Notes: generated from the sequence alone by a model not told the origin. 64,000 nucleotides of DNA from Gammaproteobacteria bacterium (GCA_013151045.1 JAADIY010000023.1:1-64000), one strand, 5' to 3'; shown: positions 18,746 through 29,196, counted from the stretch's first letter. Numbers and translations: made by a program.

Positions 18746-21240
18746 ATGCAGACACAGTTGTTGAAACAGCGCTGACCGGCTTGACGAGCGCGCAGGCGCG
18801 GCTGCGGTTGGCGCAGGTTGGTGAAAATGCGATTCAAGAGCAGCGCATCCATCCCTGGCGTAAATTTCTCACATTTTTTTGGGGGCCGATTCCGTGGATG
18901 ATCGAAATAGCCGCCATTCTTTCAGGCCTGGCCGGGCGCTGGGAAGACTTTACGGTTATTGTCGTATTGCTGCTCATTAATGCTGGCGTTGGCTTTTGGG
19001 AGGAGTACAAGGCTGGCAATGCCATCGAGGCGCTTAAGCAGCGTCTTGCCCCCGTGGCCCGAGTGTTGCGGGACGGCGAGTGGCGCGATATCGCGGCGCG
19101 CGAACTGGTGCCTGGTGACGTCGTGTTTCTGCGTCTCGGGGTCATTGTGCCGGCCGATGTCGAGCTGCTGGAAGGAGACTATCTGAGCATCGATCAGTCA
19201 GCACTCACCGGCGAGTCCCTGCCCGCGGACAAGAAGATCGGCGATACCGCCTATTCCGGTTCGATTGTGCGCCAAGGCGAAATGCAGGGTGTAGTGACCA
19301 CTACCGGCATGAATACCTACTTTGGCCGCACGGCGCGCCTGGTTGAGACCGCGCAGACTCGTTCGCACTTTCAGCAGGCCGTGCTACGCATCGGTAATTT
19401 CCTGATTCTGACCACGCTCGGTCTGGTCGCGCTGGTGGTTCTGGTAGCCTTGTTTCGCGGCGACCCGTTCATCGACACGCTGCTGTTTGCGCTGATTCTG
19501 ACCGTTGCCGCGATTCCGGTGGCCTTGCCGGCGGTGATGTCGGTGACCATGGCGGTCGGTGCCGCCACTCTGGCGCGGATGCAGGCTATCGTTTCGCGCC
19601 TGGTGGCGATTGAGGAATTGGCCGGCATGGACGTGCTGTGCTCCGACAAAACCGGCACGCTGACCAAGAATGCATTGGTCGTGGGTGATCCTGTTGCGAT
19701 CGGTGCAGAGGATGCGGAGGAAGTGATTGTCGCTGCTGCGCTGGCTTGCGAACGGGACAATCCCGACGTGATTGATACGGCGGTACTCGCTGCCCTGCAT
19801 GACAAACAGGCGCCGACAGGCAGCGAAATCCTTGCTTTTCAGCCATTCGACCCGGTGCGCAAGCGCGCCGAGGCCGAGGTGCGCCAGGATGGCCGCCGCT
19901 TCAGGGTCGCCAAGGGCGCGCCGCAAGTGATCGCCACCCTGGTCGCGGTCGGTGGCGACCTCGGCGAGCGCATACACCGCGCCACAGATGATCTCGCGGC
20001 GCATGGCTATCGCACCCTCGGTGTGGCACGCACGGATGATGACGGGCGCTGGTGTTTCCTTGGCTTGTTGCCGTTGTTCGACCCACCGCGCGATGACTCG
20101 GCGCAGACCATTGCTACCATCAAAAGGATGGGTCTCGACATTCGCATGGTGACGGGTGACCATAGTGCGATTGCGCGTGAAGTCGCCAGTGAACTCGGTC
20201 TCGGCACCAATATCGTATCGGCGCACGAGATCTTTGAGCATGATGGCGCTGACGGTGATGGGGTGCGCATCGAGGCCGCCGATGGCTTTGCCGAGGTCTT
20301 TCCCGAGCATAAATTCAAGATCGTGCGCCGTCTGCAGCGGGCTGGCAAGATTGTCGGCATGACTGGTGACGGGGTTAACGATGCGCCCGCGCTCAAGCAG
20401 GCCGATATCGGCATTGCCGTCAGTGGTGCCACTGATGCGGCACGTGCGGCGGCAGACCTGGTGCTGACGGCGCCGGGATTATCGGTAATCGCGACAGCGG
20501 TGGAAGAGGCGCGCAAGATTTTCGCACGCATGCGCAGCTACGCGGTGTTCCGCATCGCCGAAACCATTCGAGTACTCGGTTTTATCACGCTATCGATTAT
20601 TATTTTTGATTTCTATCCGGTGACGCCGATCATGCTGGTGCTGCTGGCGGTGTTGAACGATTTTCCGATCATGATGATCGCTTATGACAATGTGCGCGTG
20701 GCGCCCCGCCCCGTGCGCTGGCTGATGTCACGGGTGCTTGCGGTCGCCGTGGTGGCGGGAACGACGGGTGTTATTGCAACCTTTATCCTATTCTGGATTG
20801 CACGTGACATTCTGCATTTGCCACCTGAGCAGATTCAGACAGTGATCTTTCTTAAGCTGTTGGTGGCAGGCCATTTGACCATCTATATCACCCGCAGTGA
20901 GCGCTGGTTCTGGCAACGTCCATGGCCGGCCGCACGCCTCTTTTGGACCACCGAGGCGACGCAGTTGGCCGGTACGCTGGCGGCTGTCTATGGCTGGTTG
21001 CTGGAGCCGATCGGCTGGAGCTACGCGCTCATGGTGTGGGCCTATGCGCTACTTTGGTTTCCCCTTAACAATGCGGTTCGGGTCTGGGTTTTAGATCTTT
21101 GGCAAGGTGGTTTCGGTGCGCATACACGGCATCTGGACAGAGTGCACGCCTCGCTCCAGACGCGGCCATGTGCGGCGGCAAACTGCGCAGCTTCGTCTGC
21201 CTCGGAGGCTTGTTCAGGCAAGAGCTCCAAGCATGAATAA
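18715..21240 (+). CDS. Plasma-membrane proton-efflux P-type ATPase (P3A); start may be GTG at 18742
   Basis: LTSAQARLRLAQVGENAIQE, LSIDQSALTGESLPADK, CSDKTGTLTKNALVV, MTGDGVNDAPALKQADIGIAVSGATDAARAAADLVLT. Confidence 0.9.
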   Translation: MEPLFWGAAVNADTVVETALTGLTSAQARLRLAQVGENAIQEQRIHPWRKFLTFFWGPIPWMIEIAAILSGLAGRWEDFTVIVVLLLINAGVGFWEEYKAGNAIEALKQRLAPVARVLRDGEWRDIAARELVPGDVVFLRLGVIVPADVELLEGDYLSIDQSALTGESLPADKKIGDTAYSGSIVRQGEMQGVVTTTGMNTYFGRTARLVETAQTRSHFQQAVLRIGNFLILTTLGLVALVVLVALFRGDPFIDTLLFALILTVAAIPVALPAVMSVTMAVGAATLARMQAIVSRLVAIEELAGMDVLCSDKTGTLTKNALVVGDPVAIGAEDAEEVIVAAALACERDNPDVIDTAVLAALHDKQAPTGSEILAFQPFDPVRKRAEAEVRQDGRRFRVAKGAPQVIATLVAVGGDLGERIHRATDDLAAHGYRTLGVARTDDDGRWCFLGLLPLFDPPRDDSAQTIATIKRMGLDIRMVTGDHSAIAREVASELGLGTNIVSAHEIFEHDGADGDGVRIEAADGFAEVFPEHKFKIVRRLQRAGKIVGMTGDGVNDAPALKQADIGIAVSGATDAARAAADLVLTAPGLSVIATAVEEARKIFARMRSYAVFRIAETIRVLGFITLSIIIFDFYPVTPIMLVLLAVLNDFPIMMIAYDNVRVAPRPVRWLMSRVLAVAVVAGTTGVIATFILFWIARDILHLPPEQIQTVIFLKLLVAGHLTIYITRSERWFWQRPWPAARLFWTTEATQLAGTLAAVYGWLLEPIGWSYALMVWAYALLWFPLNNAVRVWVLDLWQGGFGAHTRHLDRVHASLQTRPCAAANCAASSASEACSGKSSKHE

Positions 21241-21390
21241 TTTATCACAACATCAATATCTGGTGGCGCTGTTTGTTTTCGCGACCGCTGGCGTGGGCGC
21301 GGTAGGCAAATGGCGCATTTATTCAGCATGCGAAGTTATTTTGCTGATAAATGAAGGCGATGATGATGGACTTGAACAGGAGGATGGAAT

Positions 21391-23796
21391 ATGCAGACCG
21401 TGACAGCAACAGAGGCCAAGGAAAATCTTGTTTGTGCCGACGAGTTGGTGCAGATCGACGCCTATTGGCGCGCTGCTAATTACCTCTCCGTTGGACAGAT
21501 TTACCTGCTCGATAATCCCTTGCTTAAAGAACCCTTGAAGCTTGAGCATGTTAAACCGCGCCTACTTGGACATTGGGGTACGACGCCGGGGCTGAACTTT
21601 ATCTATGTGCACATGAACCGAGTCATCAACAGCCACGACCTTGACGCGATCTATATCGCTGGCCCCGGTCACGGTGGCCCCGGTTTGGTCGCCAACACCT
21701 ATCTGGAGGGGACATACAGCGAGTTCTATCCCAACATCAGCCAGGATGCAGAGGGGATGAGAAAACTGTTCAGACAGTTCTCGTTTCCTGGTGGCATACC
21801 GAGTCATGTGGCGCCCGAAACGCCGGGTTCCATTCATGAAGGCGGCGAGCTTGGTTACTCACTTTCTCATGCTTACGGCGCGGTGTTCGACAACCCGGAT
21901 CTCATCGCCACCTGTGTGGTCGGTGACGGTGAGGCTGAGACCGGGCCACTGGCCACCGCCTGGCACTCCAACAAATTTCTCAACCCGGCCAATGATGGCG
22001 CTGTGCTACCGATCCTGCACCTGAATGGCTACAAGATCGCCAACCCCACGGTACTGGCGCGCATCAGTCACGAGGAACTGGAGAGCCTGTTCATCGGCTA
22101 CGGTTATCAGCCCTATTTCGTCGAGGGCTCTGATCCGGCCACGATGCACCGGCTGATGGCGCAGACACTGGATACGGTGATTACGCAAATCAAGGCGATT
22201 CAACGTAGCGCCCGTGAAAACAGTGTGGCCGAGCGTCCGCGCTGGCCGATGATCATCCTGCGGACGCCCAAGGGCTGGACCGGTCCGAAAGAAGTCGACG
22301 GCAAGAAGACCGAAGGCAGCTGGCGTTCACACCAGGTGCCACTGGCTGGGCTGGCCGAGAGCCCGGCTCACCTCAAGCTGCTTGAGCAATGGTTGTTGAG
22401 TTACCGGCCTCAACAGTTGTTCGACGCCAACGGTAGCTTGCTGCCCGAGTTGGCTGCGCTGGCACCGCGCGGCGAGCGTCGCATGGGCGCCAACCCCCAC
22501 GCCAACGGCGGCCTGTTGCTGCGCGACCTGAAGTTGCCTGATTACCGCCGTTATGCGCTCGACGTGGCGCAAGCGGGCCGTGGCTTTGGTGAGTCGACCC
22601 GCATCATGGGGACGTATCTGCGCGACGTGATGAAGGCCAATATGGCGGCGCGCAATTTCCGTGTCATGGGGCCGGACGAGACCAAGTCCAATCGCCTCGG
22701 CGCGCTGTTCGAGGTCACCGACCGCGCCTGGGTGGCCGAGCGTCTGCCCGATGACGACCACCTTGCGGCCGACGGCCGGGTCATGGAGATCCTCTCCGAG
22801 CATACCTGCCAGGGCTGGCTCGAAGGCTATCTGCTGACCGGTCGTCACGGGCTGTTCTCCTGCTATGAGGCGTTCATTCATATCATCGATTCGATGTTCA
22901 ACCAGCACGCCAAGTGGCTCAAGGTGACGAGCAAGGAAATCCCCTGGCGGCGGCCGATTGCCTCGCTCAACTATCTGTTGACCTCGCATGTCTGGCGTCA
23001 GGATCACAATGGTTTTTCGCACCAGGATCCGGGCTTCATCGATCACGTGGTGAACAAAAAGGCTGACGTTATCCGGGTCTATTTGCCGCCCGATGCCAAC
23101 ACCTTGCTGTGCGTCACCGACTGCTGTTTGCGCTCGCGCAATCTGGTCAATGTCATTGTCGCTGGCAAGCAGCCCCAGCTACAGTGGCTCGATATGGACG
23201 CAGCGATGAAACATTGTACAGCCGGCATCGGTATCTGGCAGTGGGCGAGCAATGATAAAGATGGCGAGCCGGATGTGGTTATGGCCTGCGCCGGTGACGT
23301 GCCGACTCTGGAGATACTGGCCGCCGTCGATTTGCTGCGCCAGCATGTGCCAGAACTGAAGATACGTGTGATCAATGTCGTCGACTTGATGACCTTGCAG
23401 CACCAGGAAGAGCATCCTCATGGTCTGTCGAACAAGGACTTTGATACGCTGTTCACCACCGACAAGCCGATTATCTTTGCCTACCATGGTTACCCCTGGC
23501 TGATTCACCGGTTGACCTATCGCCGCACTAATCATAAAAACCTGCATGTGCGTGGCTACAAGGAGGAGGGCACGACTACGACACCGTTCGATATGGTGGT
23601 GCGCAATCAAATGGATCGCTTCCATCTGGTCGCTGATGTCATTGACCGCGTACCGGCACTCGGTTACAAGGCGGCTACCCTTAAACAATTTGTCCGCGAC
23701 AAGCATATCGAGCATGAGCACTATATTACCGAGCATGGTCAGGATCTGCCCGCAGTGAGTGAATGGAAATGGCCTTCGTGGGAAGACACGAAATGA
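21391..23796 (+). CDS. xfp: Phosphoketolase (xylulose-5-P/fructose-6-P)
   Basis: [100 protein letters not shown]. Confidence 0.94.
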   Translation: MQTVTATEAKENLVCADELVQIDAYWRAANYLSVGQIYLLDNPLLKEPLKLEHVKPRLLGHWGTTPGLNFIYVHMNRVINSHDLDAIYIAGPGHGGPGLVANTYLEGTYSEFYPNISQDAEGMRKLFRQFSFPGGIPSHVAPETPGSIHEGGELGYSLSHAYGAVFDNPDLIATCVVGDGEAETGPLATAWHSNKFLNPANDGAVLPILHLNGYKIANPTVLARISHEELESLFIGYGYQPYFVEGSDPATMHRLMAQTLDTVITQIKAIQRSARENSVAERPRWPMIILRTPKGWTGPKEVDGKKTEGSWRSHQVPLAGLAESPAHLKLLEQWLLSYRPQQLFDANGSLLPELAALAPRGERRMGANPHANGGLLLRDLKLPDYRRYALDVAQAGRGFGESTRIMGTYLRDVMKANMAARNFRVMGPDETKSNRLGALFEVTDRAWVAERLPDDDHLAADGRVMEILSEHTCQGWLEGYLLTGRHGLFSCYEAFIHIIDSMFNQHAKWLKVTSKEIPWRRPIASLNYLLTSHVWRQDHNGFSHQDPGFIDHVVNKKADVIRVYLPPDANTLLCVTDCCLRSRNLVNVIVAGKQPQLQWLDMDAAMKHCTAGIGIWQWASNDKDGEPDVVMACAGDVPTLEILAAVDLLRQHVPELKIRVINVVDLMTLQHQEEHPHGLSNKDFDTLFTTDKPIIFAYHGYPWLIHRLTYRRTNHKNLHVRGYKEEGTTTTPFDMVVRNQMDRFHLVADVIDRVPALGYKAATLKQFVRDKHIEHEHYITEHGQDLPAVSEWKWPSWEDTK

Positions 23797-24323
23797 GTGG
23801 TGATGACGAAGGTGGTCATGGAGGCTTGGCCATGAAACAGCAAGACAAGGTCAAGGATCCGGTCTGCGGTATGTGGGTGGCAAAGCACGACCACGAGGCC
23901 AGCTATCAGCAAATGCCCTTTGCTTTTTGCTCCGACCAATGTCGGACGCGGTTTCTTGCCTATCCTCATCTCTATATCGGCTATCCAGGCGCAGCGGCAC
24001 CCAAGCAGGAAGGCAAGGTGGTGTTTAAACGCAGGCGCTTGCATCTTCAGCAAGCACTTTCGGTCGAAGGCGAGGTGATTATAGACCGCATGCTCCGCGA
24101 CCTGATGGGCGTCACTAGTGTCACCGTCGCAGGGGATAGTATTGAGATTACTTATGACCTGCTCCAGGTCAGTCTAAAAGAATTAGAGGCCGCGCTGGTA
24201 GCAGCCGGTGCCCAGTTTGGTGAGGGTTGGGCCGCGCGCTTGCGTCGTGCGCTGATTAACACCAGTGAAGAGACCGAGATTGAGGCCAGTGAAGTCACGT
24301 CACCCCATCATTATCGTCCTTGA
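23793..24323 (+). CDS. YHS-domain protein with C-terminal HMA-like fold lacking CxxC (ORF track starts at 23763)
   Basis: [45 protein letters not shown] then [41 protein letters not shown] overlap with the phosphoketolase stop. Confidence 0.7.
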   Translation: MSGDDEGGHGGLAMKQQDKVKDPVCGMWVAKHDHEASYQQMPFAFCSDQCRTRFLAYPHLYIGYPGAAAPKQEGKVVFKRRRLHLQQALSVEGEVIIDRMLRDLMGVTSVTVAGDSIEITYDLLQVSLKELEAALVAAGAQFGEGWAARLRRALINTSEETEIEASEVTSPHHYRP

Positions 24324-24444
24324 CACGGTATTGGAAAGTGTCTCCTGCATGCCGTGGCTGGGGCCGGAGCAAATGCGTTTATTGTATACAGAAGGTGACG
24401 AACTAATCGCGGCGGTGTTGACGGCGAGCCGCAGCGAGAATTAA
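24289..24444 (+). CDS. Candidate 51-aa small protein (GTG start), absent from the ORF track
   Basis: [51 protein letters not shown] fills the gap between two genes in the operon and overlaps the preceding one. Confidence 0.4.
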   Translation: MKSRHPIIIVLDTVLESVSCMPWLGPEQMRLLYTEGDELIAAVLTASRSEN

Positions 24445-24458
24445 ACGGGAATGGCAGC

Positions 24459-25607
24459 ATGACGAAACCATCCAAAAATGCGACCATCGAAATCGCTGGC
24501 GCTGGCCCGGCCGGCCTGGCAGCAGCTATCACCCTGGCTCAAGCAGGACGCCAGGTGGTGGTGCACGAAATGCAAAAAGAGGTGGGCCACCGTTTTGGCG
24601 GCGATTTTCAGGGCATGGAAAACTGGACTACCCACGAAGATGTTTTGGTCGTACTAAAAGAGTTAGGTCTCGCCACAGACTTTATTGCTACGCCATGTCG
24701 CAATGGCACTGTTTTCGATCCGGCTGGTAAAGCTTATGAGATTAAAAGCGAAGAAGCGCTGTTTTATCTGGTCGAGCGTGGGCCTGGCCCAAACACGCTC
24801 GACAGCGCTTTGCTCAGGCAAGCGCAATCTCTTGGTGTCGAGGTGCGCTGTAACAGCCGTCTACGTCATATAGCGGGAGATGGCATTCTCGCTGCTGGCC
24901 CGCGCGCCGCCGATGCCATTGCTGTGGGTTATCACTTTGAGACCGATATGGCGGATGGTTTTTGGGCAATTTGTGACAATGATCTGGCCCCGCAGGGCTA
25001 TGCCTACCTGCTGGTTATGAATGGTAAGGGCACCGTCAAGAGCTGCATGTTCTCCGGCTTCAAGCAGGAGAAGCTTTACGTGCAGCGGACGCTGCAAGCA
25101 TTTCAACGGCTGGTAGGTCTGCAAATGAACAATCCCCAAGCCCATGGCGGCAGCGGCAATTTCCGTATTCCGCGCAGTGCCTATAGCGGCCGTCATCCTC
25201 TGGTGGGTGAACAGGCCGGCTTTCAGGACACGCTGTGGGGTTTCGGTATGCGCCTGGCTATTTCGTCTGGCGTGTTGGCTGCACACAGCCTGTTGAACGG
25301 TGAAAACTACGACAAACTCTGGCAACAGGAATTAAAACCGCAAATGGAGAATTCCGTTGTCAACCGGGCCTTGTACAGCCTGGTGACTAACCGTGGCTAC
25401 GGCTGGTTTTTGCGTCAGCTTGCCAGAAGAACCAATGTGCGCGAGTCACTGTGGCGGCAGTATCAACCGTCCTGGTATAAGCGCCTGCTGGGTCCGTGGG
25501 CCAGACATCGCTACCAAAGCCAGCGCAAGGATCTTGCCTGTGATCATGCCGATTGCCACTGTGTCTGGTGCCGTGAGCAGAATTGCGCGCAGGGCGGCGG
25601 CAGGTAA
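24459..25607 (+). CDS. FAD-dependent oxidoreductase (geranylgeranyl-reductase-like) with Cys/His-rich C-terminus
   Basis: IEIAGAGPAGLAAAITLAQAGRQVVVHE dinucleotide fold; C-terminal CDHADCHCVWCREQNC. Confidence 0.75.
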   Translation: MTKPSKNATIEIAGAGPAGLAAAITLAQAGRQVVVHEMQKEVGHRFGGDFQGMENWTTHEDVLVVLKELGLATDFIATPCRNGTVFDPAGKAYEIKSEEALFYLVERGPGPNTLDSALLRQAQSLGVEVRCNSRLRHIAGDGILAAGPRAADAIAVGYHFETDMADGFWAICDNDLAPQGYAYLLVMNGKGTVKSCMFSGFKQEKLYVQRTLQAFQRLVGLQMNNPQAHGGSGNFRIPRSAYSGRHPLVGEQAGFQDTLWGFGMRLAISSGVLAAHSLLNGENYDKLWQQELKPQMENSVVNRALYSLVTNRGYGWFLRQLARRTNVRESLWRQYQPSWYKRLLGPWARHRYQSQRKDLACDHADCHCVWCREQNCAQGGGR

Positions 25608-25658
25608 GAGATTAATCGTCTATTTAATGTGGTTGTAGGTAGTTAAGGAGGAAAAACA

Positions 25659-26375
25659 ATGATACCTGATCAATATGTCTGGTTGTTTTGGTCGAGCGCG
25701 TTTTTAATTCCCTGGGGGCTGGTGTATTGGTGGTTTCCAATACAGCGCAAAGCGATGTTGTGGTCGAGTTTGTTTACCACGCCGTTTGGCTTGAGTGAGC
25801 CATTGTTTGTGCCGGAATACTGGCTGCCGCCGAGTCTGTTTGATCTGGCCGAGAATACCGGCTTTGATATCGAAAGCCTGATTTTTTGCTTTGGTATTGG
25901 TGGTATCGGTTCGGTATTTTACAACTTGCTAAGCCAAAAGATACCGCAGGCGGTGGCGGCCTGCGCGCGCCATCATGATCAACACCGTCACCATTATATG
26001 GCGCTGGCGACTCCGTTCGTGGTGTTTATCGTGCTTTATTTTTTCCCCTGGAACCCGATTTACCCTTCCATCATTGCCATGTTTGCCGGGGCGCTGGCAA
26101 CCATGCTTTGCCGGCCGGATCTAATACGAAAAACCTGGATTGGCGGTCTGCTTTTTTTGGTCTATTACGCACTCTTTCTTGCCGGGCTGGAATGGAGTGC
26201 GCCGGGCTATATCGAGCGGGTATGGAATATGGAGGTATTGTCAGGTATTACCGTTTGGTTTATGCCTATCGAAGAGCTGCTGTTTGCCATCGGTTTCGGC
26301 ATGTACTGGTCGGGTGTTTACGAGCACTTTACCTGGAAAAAAATTGCGTCTAAAAAACCTGTAGGCCTGGATTAA
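25659..26375 (+). CDS. Lycopene cyclase domain-containing membrane protein
   Basis: Multi-TM; FLIPWGLVYWWFPIQRKAMLWSSLFTTPFGLSEPLFVPEYWLPPSL and repeat-like second half (WNMEVLSGITVWFMPIEELLFAIGFGMYWSGVYEH). Confidence 0.75.
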   Translation: MIPDQYVWLFWSSAFLIPWGLVYWWFPIQRKAMLWSSLFTTPFGLSEPLFVPEYWLPPSLFDLAENTGFDIESLIFCFGIGGIGSVFYNLLSQKIPQAVAACARHHDQHRHHYMALATPFVVFIVLYFFPWNPIYPSIIAMFAGALATMLCRPDLIRKTWIGGLLFLVYYALFLAGLEWSAPGYIERVWNMEVLSGITVWFMPIEELLFAIGFGMYWSGVYEHFTWKKIASKKPVGLD

Positions 26376-26459
26376 GATGGTGTTTCGCCTGCGCGTTTTA
26401 TCTTGTCGGGACGATTCCAATGTGATTTTTTGCAGGGTTTGCTGCCAGCAGGTCGTTGA

Positions 26460-27581
26460 GTGTTAATCTTGACGATAAACGCAGGTAGTTCCTCCTTACG
26501 TTTGGGTTTGTTCGAGCCATCTGGCGATGGTGTGGCAAAACTGATTGAGGCGCATCACCAGAATATTGGTGCTCACACTCCGTTGCTGTTGGCTGATTTT
26601 ATCGCTTCAGTTGAAGCCACTGAAATTAGGCTGATTGCGCATCGGGTGGTGCATGGTGGCGCGCAGCTCACTGCACCTTGCTTGATCGATGTCGCAGTGG
26701 AAGCGGAGATCGAACGGTTGGCAGTGTTGGCGCCGCTACACAATCCGCTGGCATTGACATGGATTCGGTTTGCGCGTGACTTGCTCGGTGAACAAGTACC
26801 GCAAGTGGCCGTCTTCGATACGGCGTTTTATCGATCTTTGCCGGAAGTCGCAGCCACTTATGCGCTGCCGCGTGAGTTGTGCCGACGCCATGCTATTCGT
26901 CGCTATGGCTTTCATGGCATTGCTCACTGCGCGATGTGGGATCGCTGGCGGCAAATTAGGCCAGAGATCAAGGACGGTGGTCGGGTAATTTCTGTGCAGC
27001 TTGGCTCGGGTTGTTCCATTACTGCTATCGATCGCGGTGTGCCTGTAGACACGTCTATGGGTTTTTCACCGTTGGAAGGTTTGGTGATGGCGACCCGTTG
27101 CGGTGACCTCGATCCTGCCGTGATGACCTATTTGCAACGGCAAGCGGGATTGAGCGCGGAGGAGTTAGAACAGGTGCTGAACAAGCAGAGTGGTTTGCTT
27201 GGCGTGTCCGGTGACAGTGGTGATATGCGGGTGTTGCTGGATTCTGACAGCGCTGAGGCGCAGTTAGCAGTAAATCTCTATTGTTATCGTGTGCGCAAAT
27301 ACATCGGTGCTTATTTGGCGGTGTTGGGTGGCGTTGATGCCATTTTGTTTGGTGGTGGCGTGGGCGAGAACAGCCCGCAAGTACGAGCGAAAGTTCTACA
27401 GGCAATGGAATGGCTGGGACTTGACGTGGATACCGATGGTAATCAACACTCGCTAGGTAGGGAGGCTGTTATTAGCACTGCAAGCAGCAAGATCGAGGTG
27501 TGGCTGATACCCGTGGATGAAGCGAGTGTCTTGGCGCGAGAGGCGTTAATGCTTGGGGTGATTGGCAATGATTTGGCATAA
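26460..27581 (+). CDS. ackA: Acetate kinase (GTG start)
   Basis: LILTINAGSSSLRLGLFE, AVFDTAFYRSLPEVAATYALP, YGFHGIAH, DTSMGFSPLEGLVMATRCGDLDPAV, GGVGENSPQVR. Confidence 0.93.
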   Translation: MLILTINAGSSSLRLGLFEPSGDGVAKLIEAHHQNIGAHTPLLLADFIASVEATEIRLIAHRVVHGGAQLTAPCLIDVAVEAEIERLAVLAPLHNPLALTWIRFARDLLGEQVPQVAVFDTAFYRSLPEVAATYALPRELCRRHAIRRYGFHGIAHCAMWDRWRQIRPEIKDGGRVISVQLGSGCSITAIDRGVPVDTSMGFSPLEGLVMATRCGDLDPAVMTYLQRQAGLSAEELEQVLNKQSGLLGVSGDSGDMRVLLDSDSAEAQLAVNLYCYRVRKYIGAYLAVLGGVDAILFGGGVGENSPQVRAKVLQAMEWLGLDVDTDGNQHSLGREAVISTASSKIEVWLIPVDEASVLAREALMLGVIGNDLA

Positions 27582-27724
27582 CTAGAAATAGTCATCATGA
27601 AGCTCACGAAAAGGGTGATTGAACAGTTGCTGAAAAATAGAATCAGTCACCTTGTGCTTGGTGCCCGACCCTTTTGAACTCTTGGTGGCGGATAATTGCG
27701 GTGATTTTTTAGTGAGAATATTGA

Positions 27725-28948
27725 ATGTTTGAAAATGCCTTGTTGCTGATCGTTGCCATTGTTGTCGTTGCCTTACTGTTTCAATCGCGTGTTCGACACT
27801 CGCGTGATTGGCGGGCAACGGTGACGCCGCTGGCATCGATTATCGGCAGTGGGTTTTTGGTGGCTGCCCCGCTGCTGGCCCATGCGGTCAATGGCTGGGC
27901 ATTGCTGGCAATGGCCGGTATCGTGTTGGTGGCCTACGGGATTGGTGAGGTCATTCGCTACAACATCCGCTATGCGGAGCCGCTGTTGAATGTTGACCAA
28001 GAGGGCGGAGATCAGCAATCGAGTTTTTTGCTTATTGTTGAACGTTCCTCTGGCCTGGTGTTGAGTATCGCCTACGTTATTTCAGTGGCGTTTTATTTGC
28101 GCTTGTTGGCTTCATTTGTGTTGCGTGCTATGGAGATGGAAAGCGAATTCGTAGCCAATATGATTACAACAGGGATACTTGTTTTTATCGCCTTGATGGG
28201 ACTGTGGCGTGGATTGGGTGGCCTGGAGAGGCTGGAGGAGTCGGCGGTTAATATTAAACTGGCGATTATCGCTGCGCTGTTGGTTGGCCTGGCCTGGTTT
28301 GATATGAACTGGTTGGTGCAAGCCGAGAGCGAGATCAATTATCGACAGGTGGAGGACTGGCCTCACGCATTAAGCATGTTGGCAGGTATTTTGTTGATCA
28401 TCCAGGGTTTTGAGACCTCTCGCTATCTGGGTTCAGAATACGATGCCGAGACGCGTATTCGCACCATGCGTTATGCGCAGATTCTATCGGGTGTCATCTA
28501 TCTGTTATTTATCGGTTTATCGTTGCCGTTGTTGGGGGATTTTCATGAGCAACGTGACGAGACCGCAATCATTACTCTATCTGCCGCAGTAGCTATGGTA
28601 TTGCCTGCCATGTTGATCGTAGCCGCGGTGATGAGTCAGTTTAGCGCAGCGGTCGCTGACACTGCTGGTTCCGGCGGCCTGCTATCCGAGTTTAGTCGTC
28701 GTCGGCTAACGCCCAGCGTTGGTTATGCCTTGGTGGCCTTGGTGGCGATTGTTCTGGTATGGTCGGTCAGTATTTTTGAAATTATCACGATTGCTTCGCG
28801 TGCCTTTGCATCCTATTACCTGTTGCAGTGTGTGGTGGCGTTGATTGCCTCGCGTGGGCGTGGGCATTTCGTCCAGCGCATCGGGTTTTTTATTATGGCT
28901 GGTTTGCTGTTGTTGGTGGTGGTGTTTGCGATACCGGATGGCGGCTAA
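27725..28948 (+). CDS. Polytopic membrane protein, APC-superfamily-like, unknown substrate
   Basis: ~10-11 hydrophobic segments; ASIIGSGFLVAAPLLAHAVNGWALLAMAGIV near the N-terminus. Confidence 0.55.
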   Translation: MFENALLLIVAIVVVALLFQSRVRHSRDWRATVTPLASIIGSGFLVAAPLLAHAVNGWALLAMAGIVLVAYGIGEVIRYNIRYAEPLLNVDQEGGDQQSSFLLIVERSSGLVLSIAYVISVAFYLRLLASFVLRAMEMESEFVANMITTGILVFIALMGLWRGLGGLERLEESAVNIKLAIIAALLVGLAWFDMNWLVQAESEINYRQVEDWPHALSMLAGILLIIQGFETSRYLGSEYDAETRIRTMRYAQILSGVIYLLFIGLSLPLLGDFHEQRDETAIITLSAAVAMVLPAMLIVAAVMSQFSAAVADTAGSGGLLSEFSRRRLTPSVGYALVALVAIVLVWSVSIFEIITIASRAFASYYLLQCVVALIASRGRGHFVQRIGFFIMAGLLLLVVVFAIPDGG

Positions 28949-29196
28949 GGCAAGCTGAATGGTACAAGTATCTTGGGTATTAGGGCGTCAGGTTGGGATT
29001 GAATTTTATCGATACCTCTCCAAGCCGGGTTATCAATCGCGGTGATTTGAGTGCGGCCTGGCTGTGTTGAAAAACCAACAGACAGAGTTAGGCGAATACT
29101 CACCTTCGAAAAACAATGCGAGGGTGGTAAAGCGGCCCATCTCGACACAGAAAATCAGCGGCATAAACAGAGGCTGAAAAGTCAGAATGCCATTGA

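Noticed and set aside
19384-20310. 308-aa minus-strand ORF opposite the H+-ATPase
   Set aside because: Antisense to well-conserved P-type ATPase motifs; no domain recognised.
22327-23046. 239-aa minus-strand ORF opposite phosphoketolase
   Set aside because: GC-rich shadow ORF without recognisable motifs.
27597-27677. 26-codon ORF between ackA and the membrane protein (MKLTKRVIEQLLKNRISHLVLGARPF)
   Set aside because: Too short and without a convincing ribosome-binding site or independent support.
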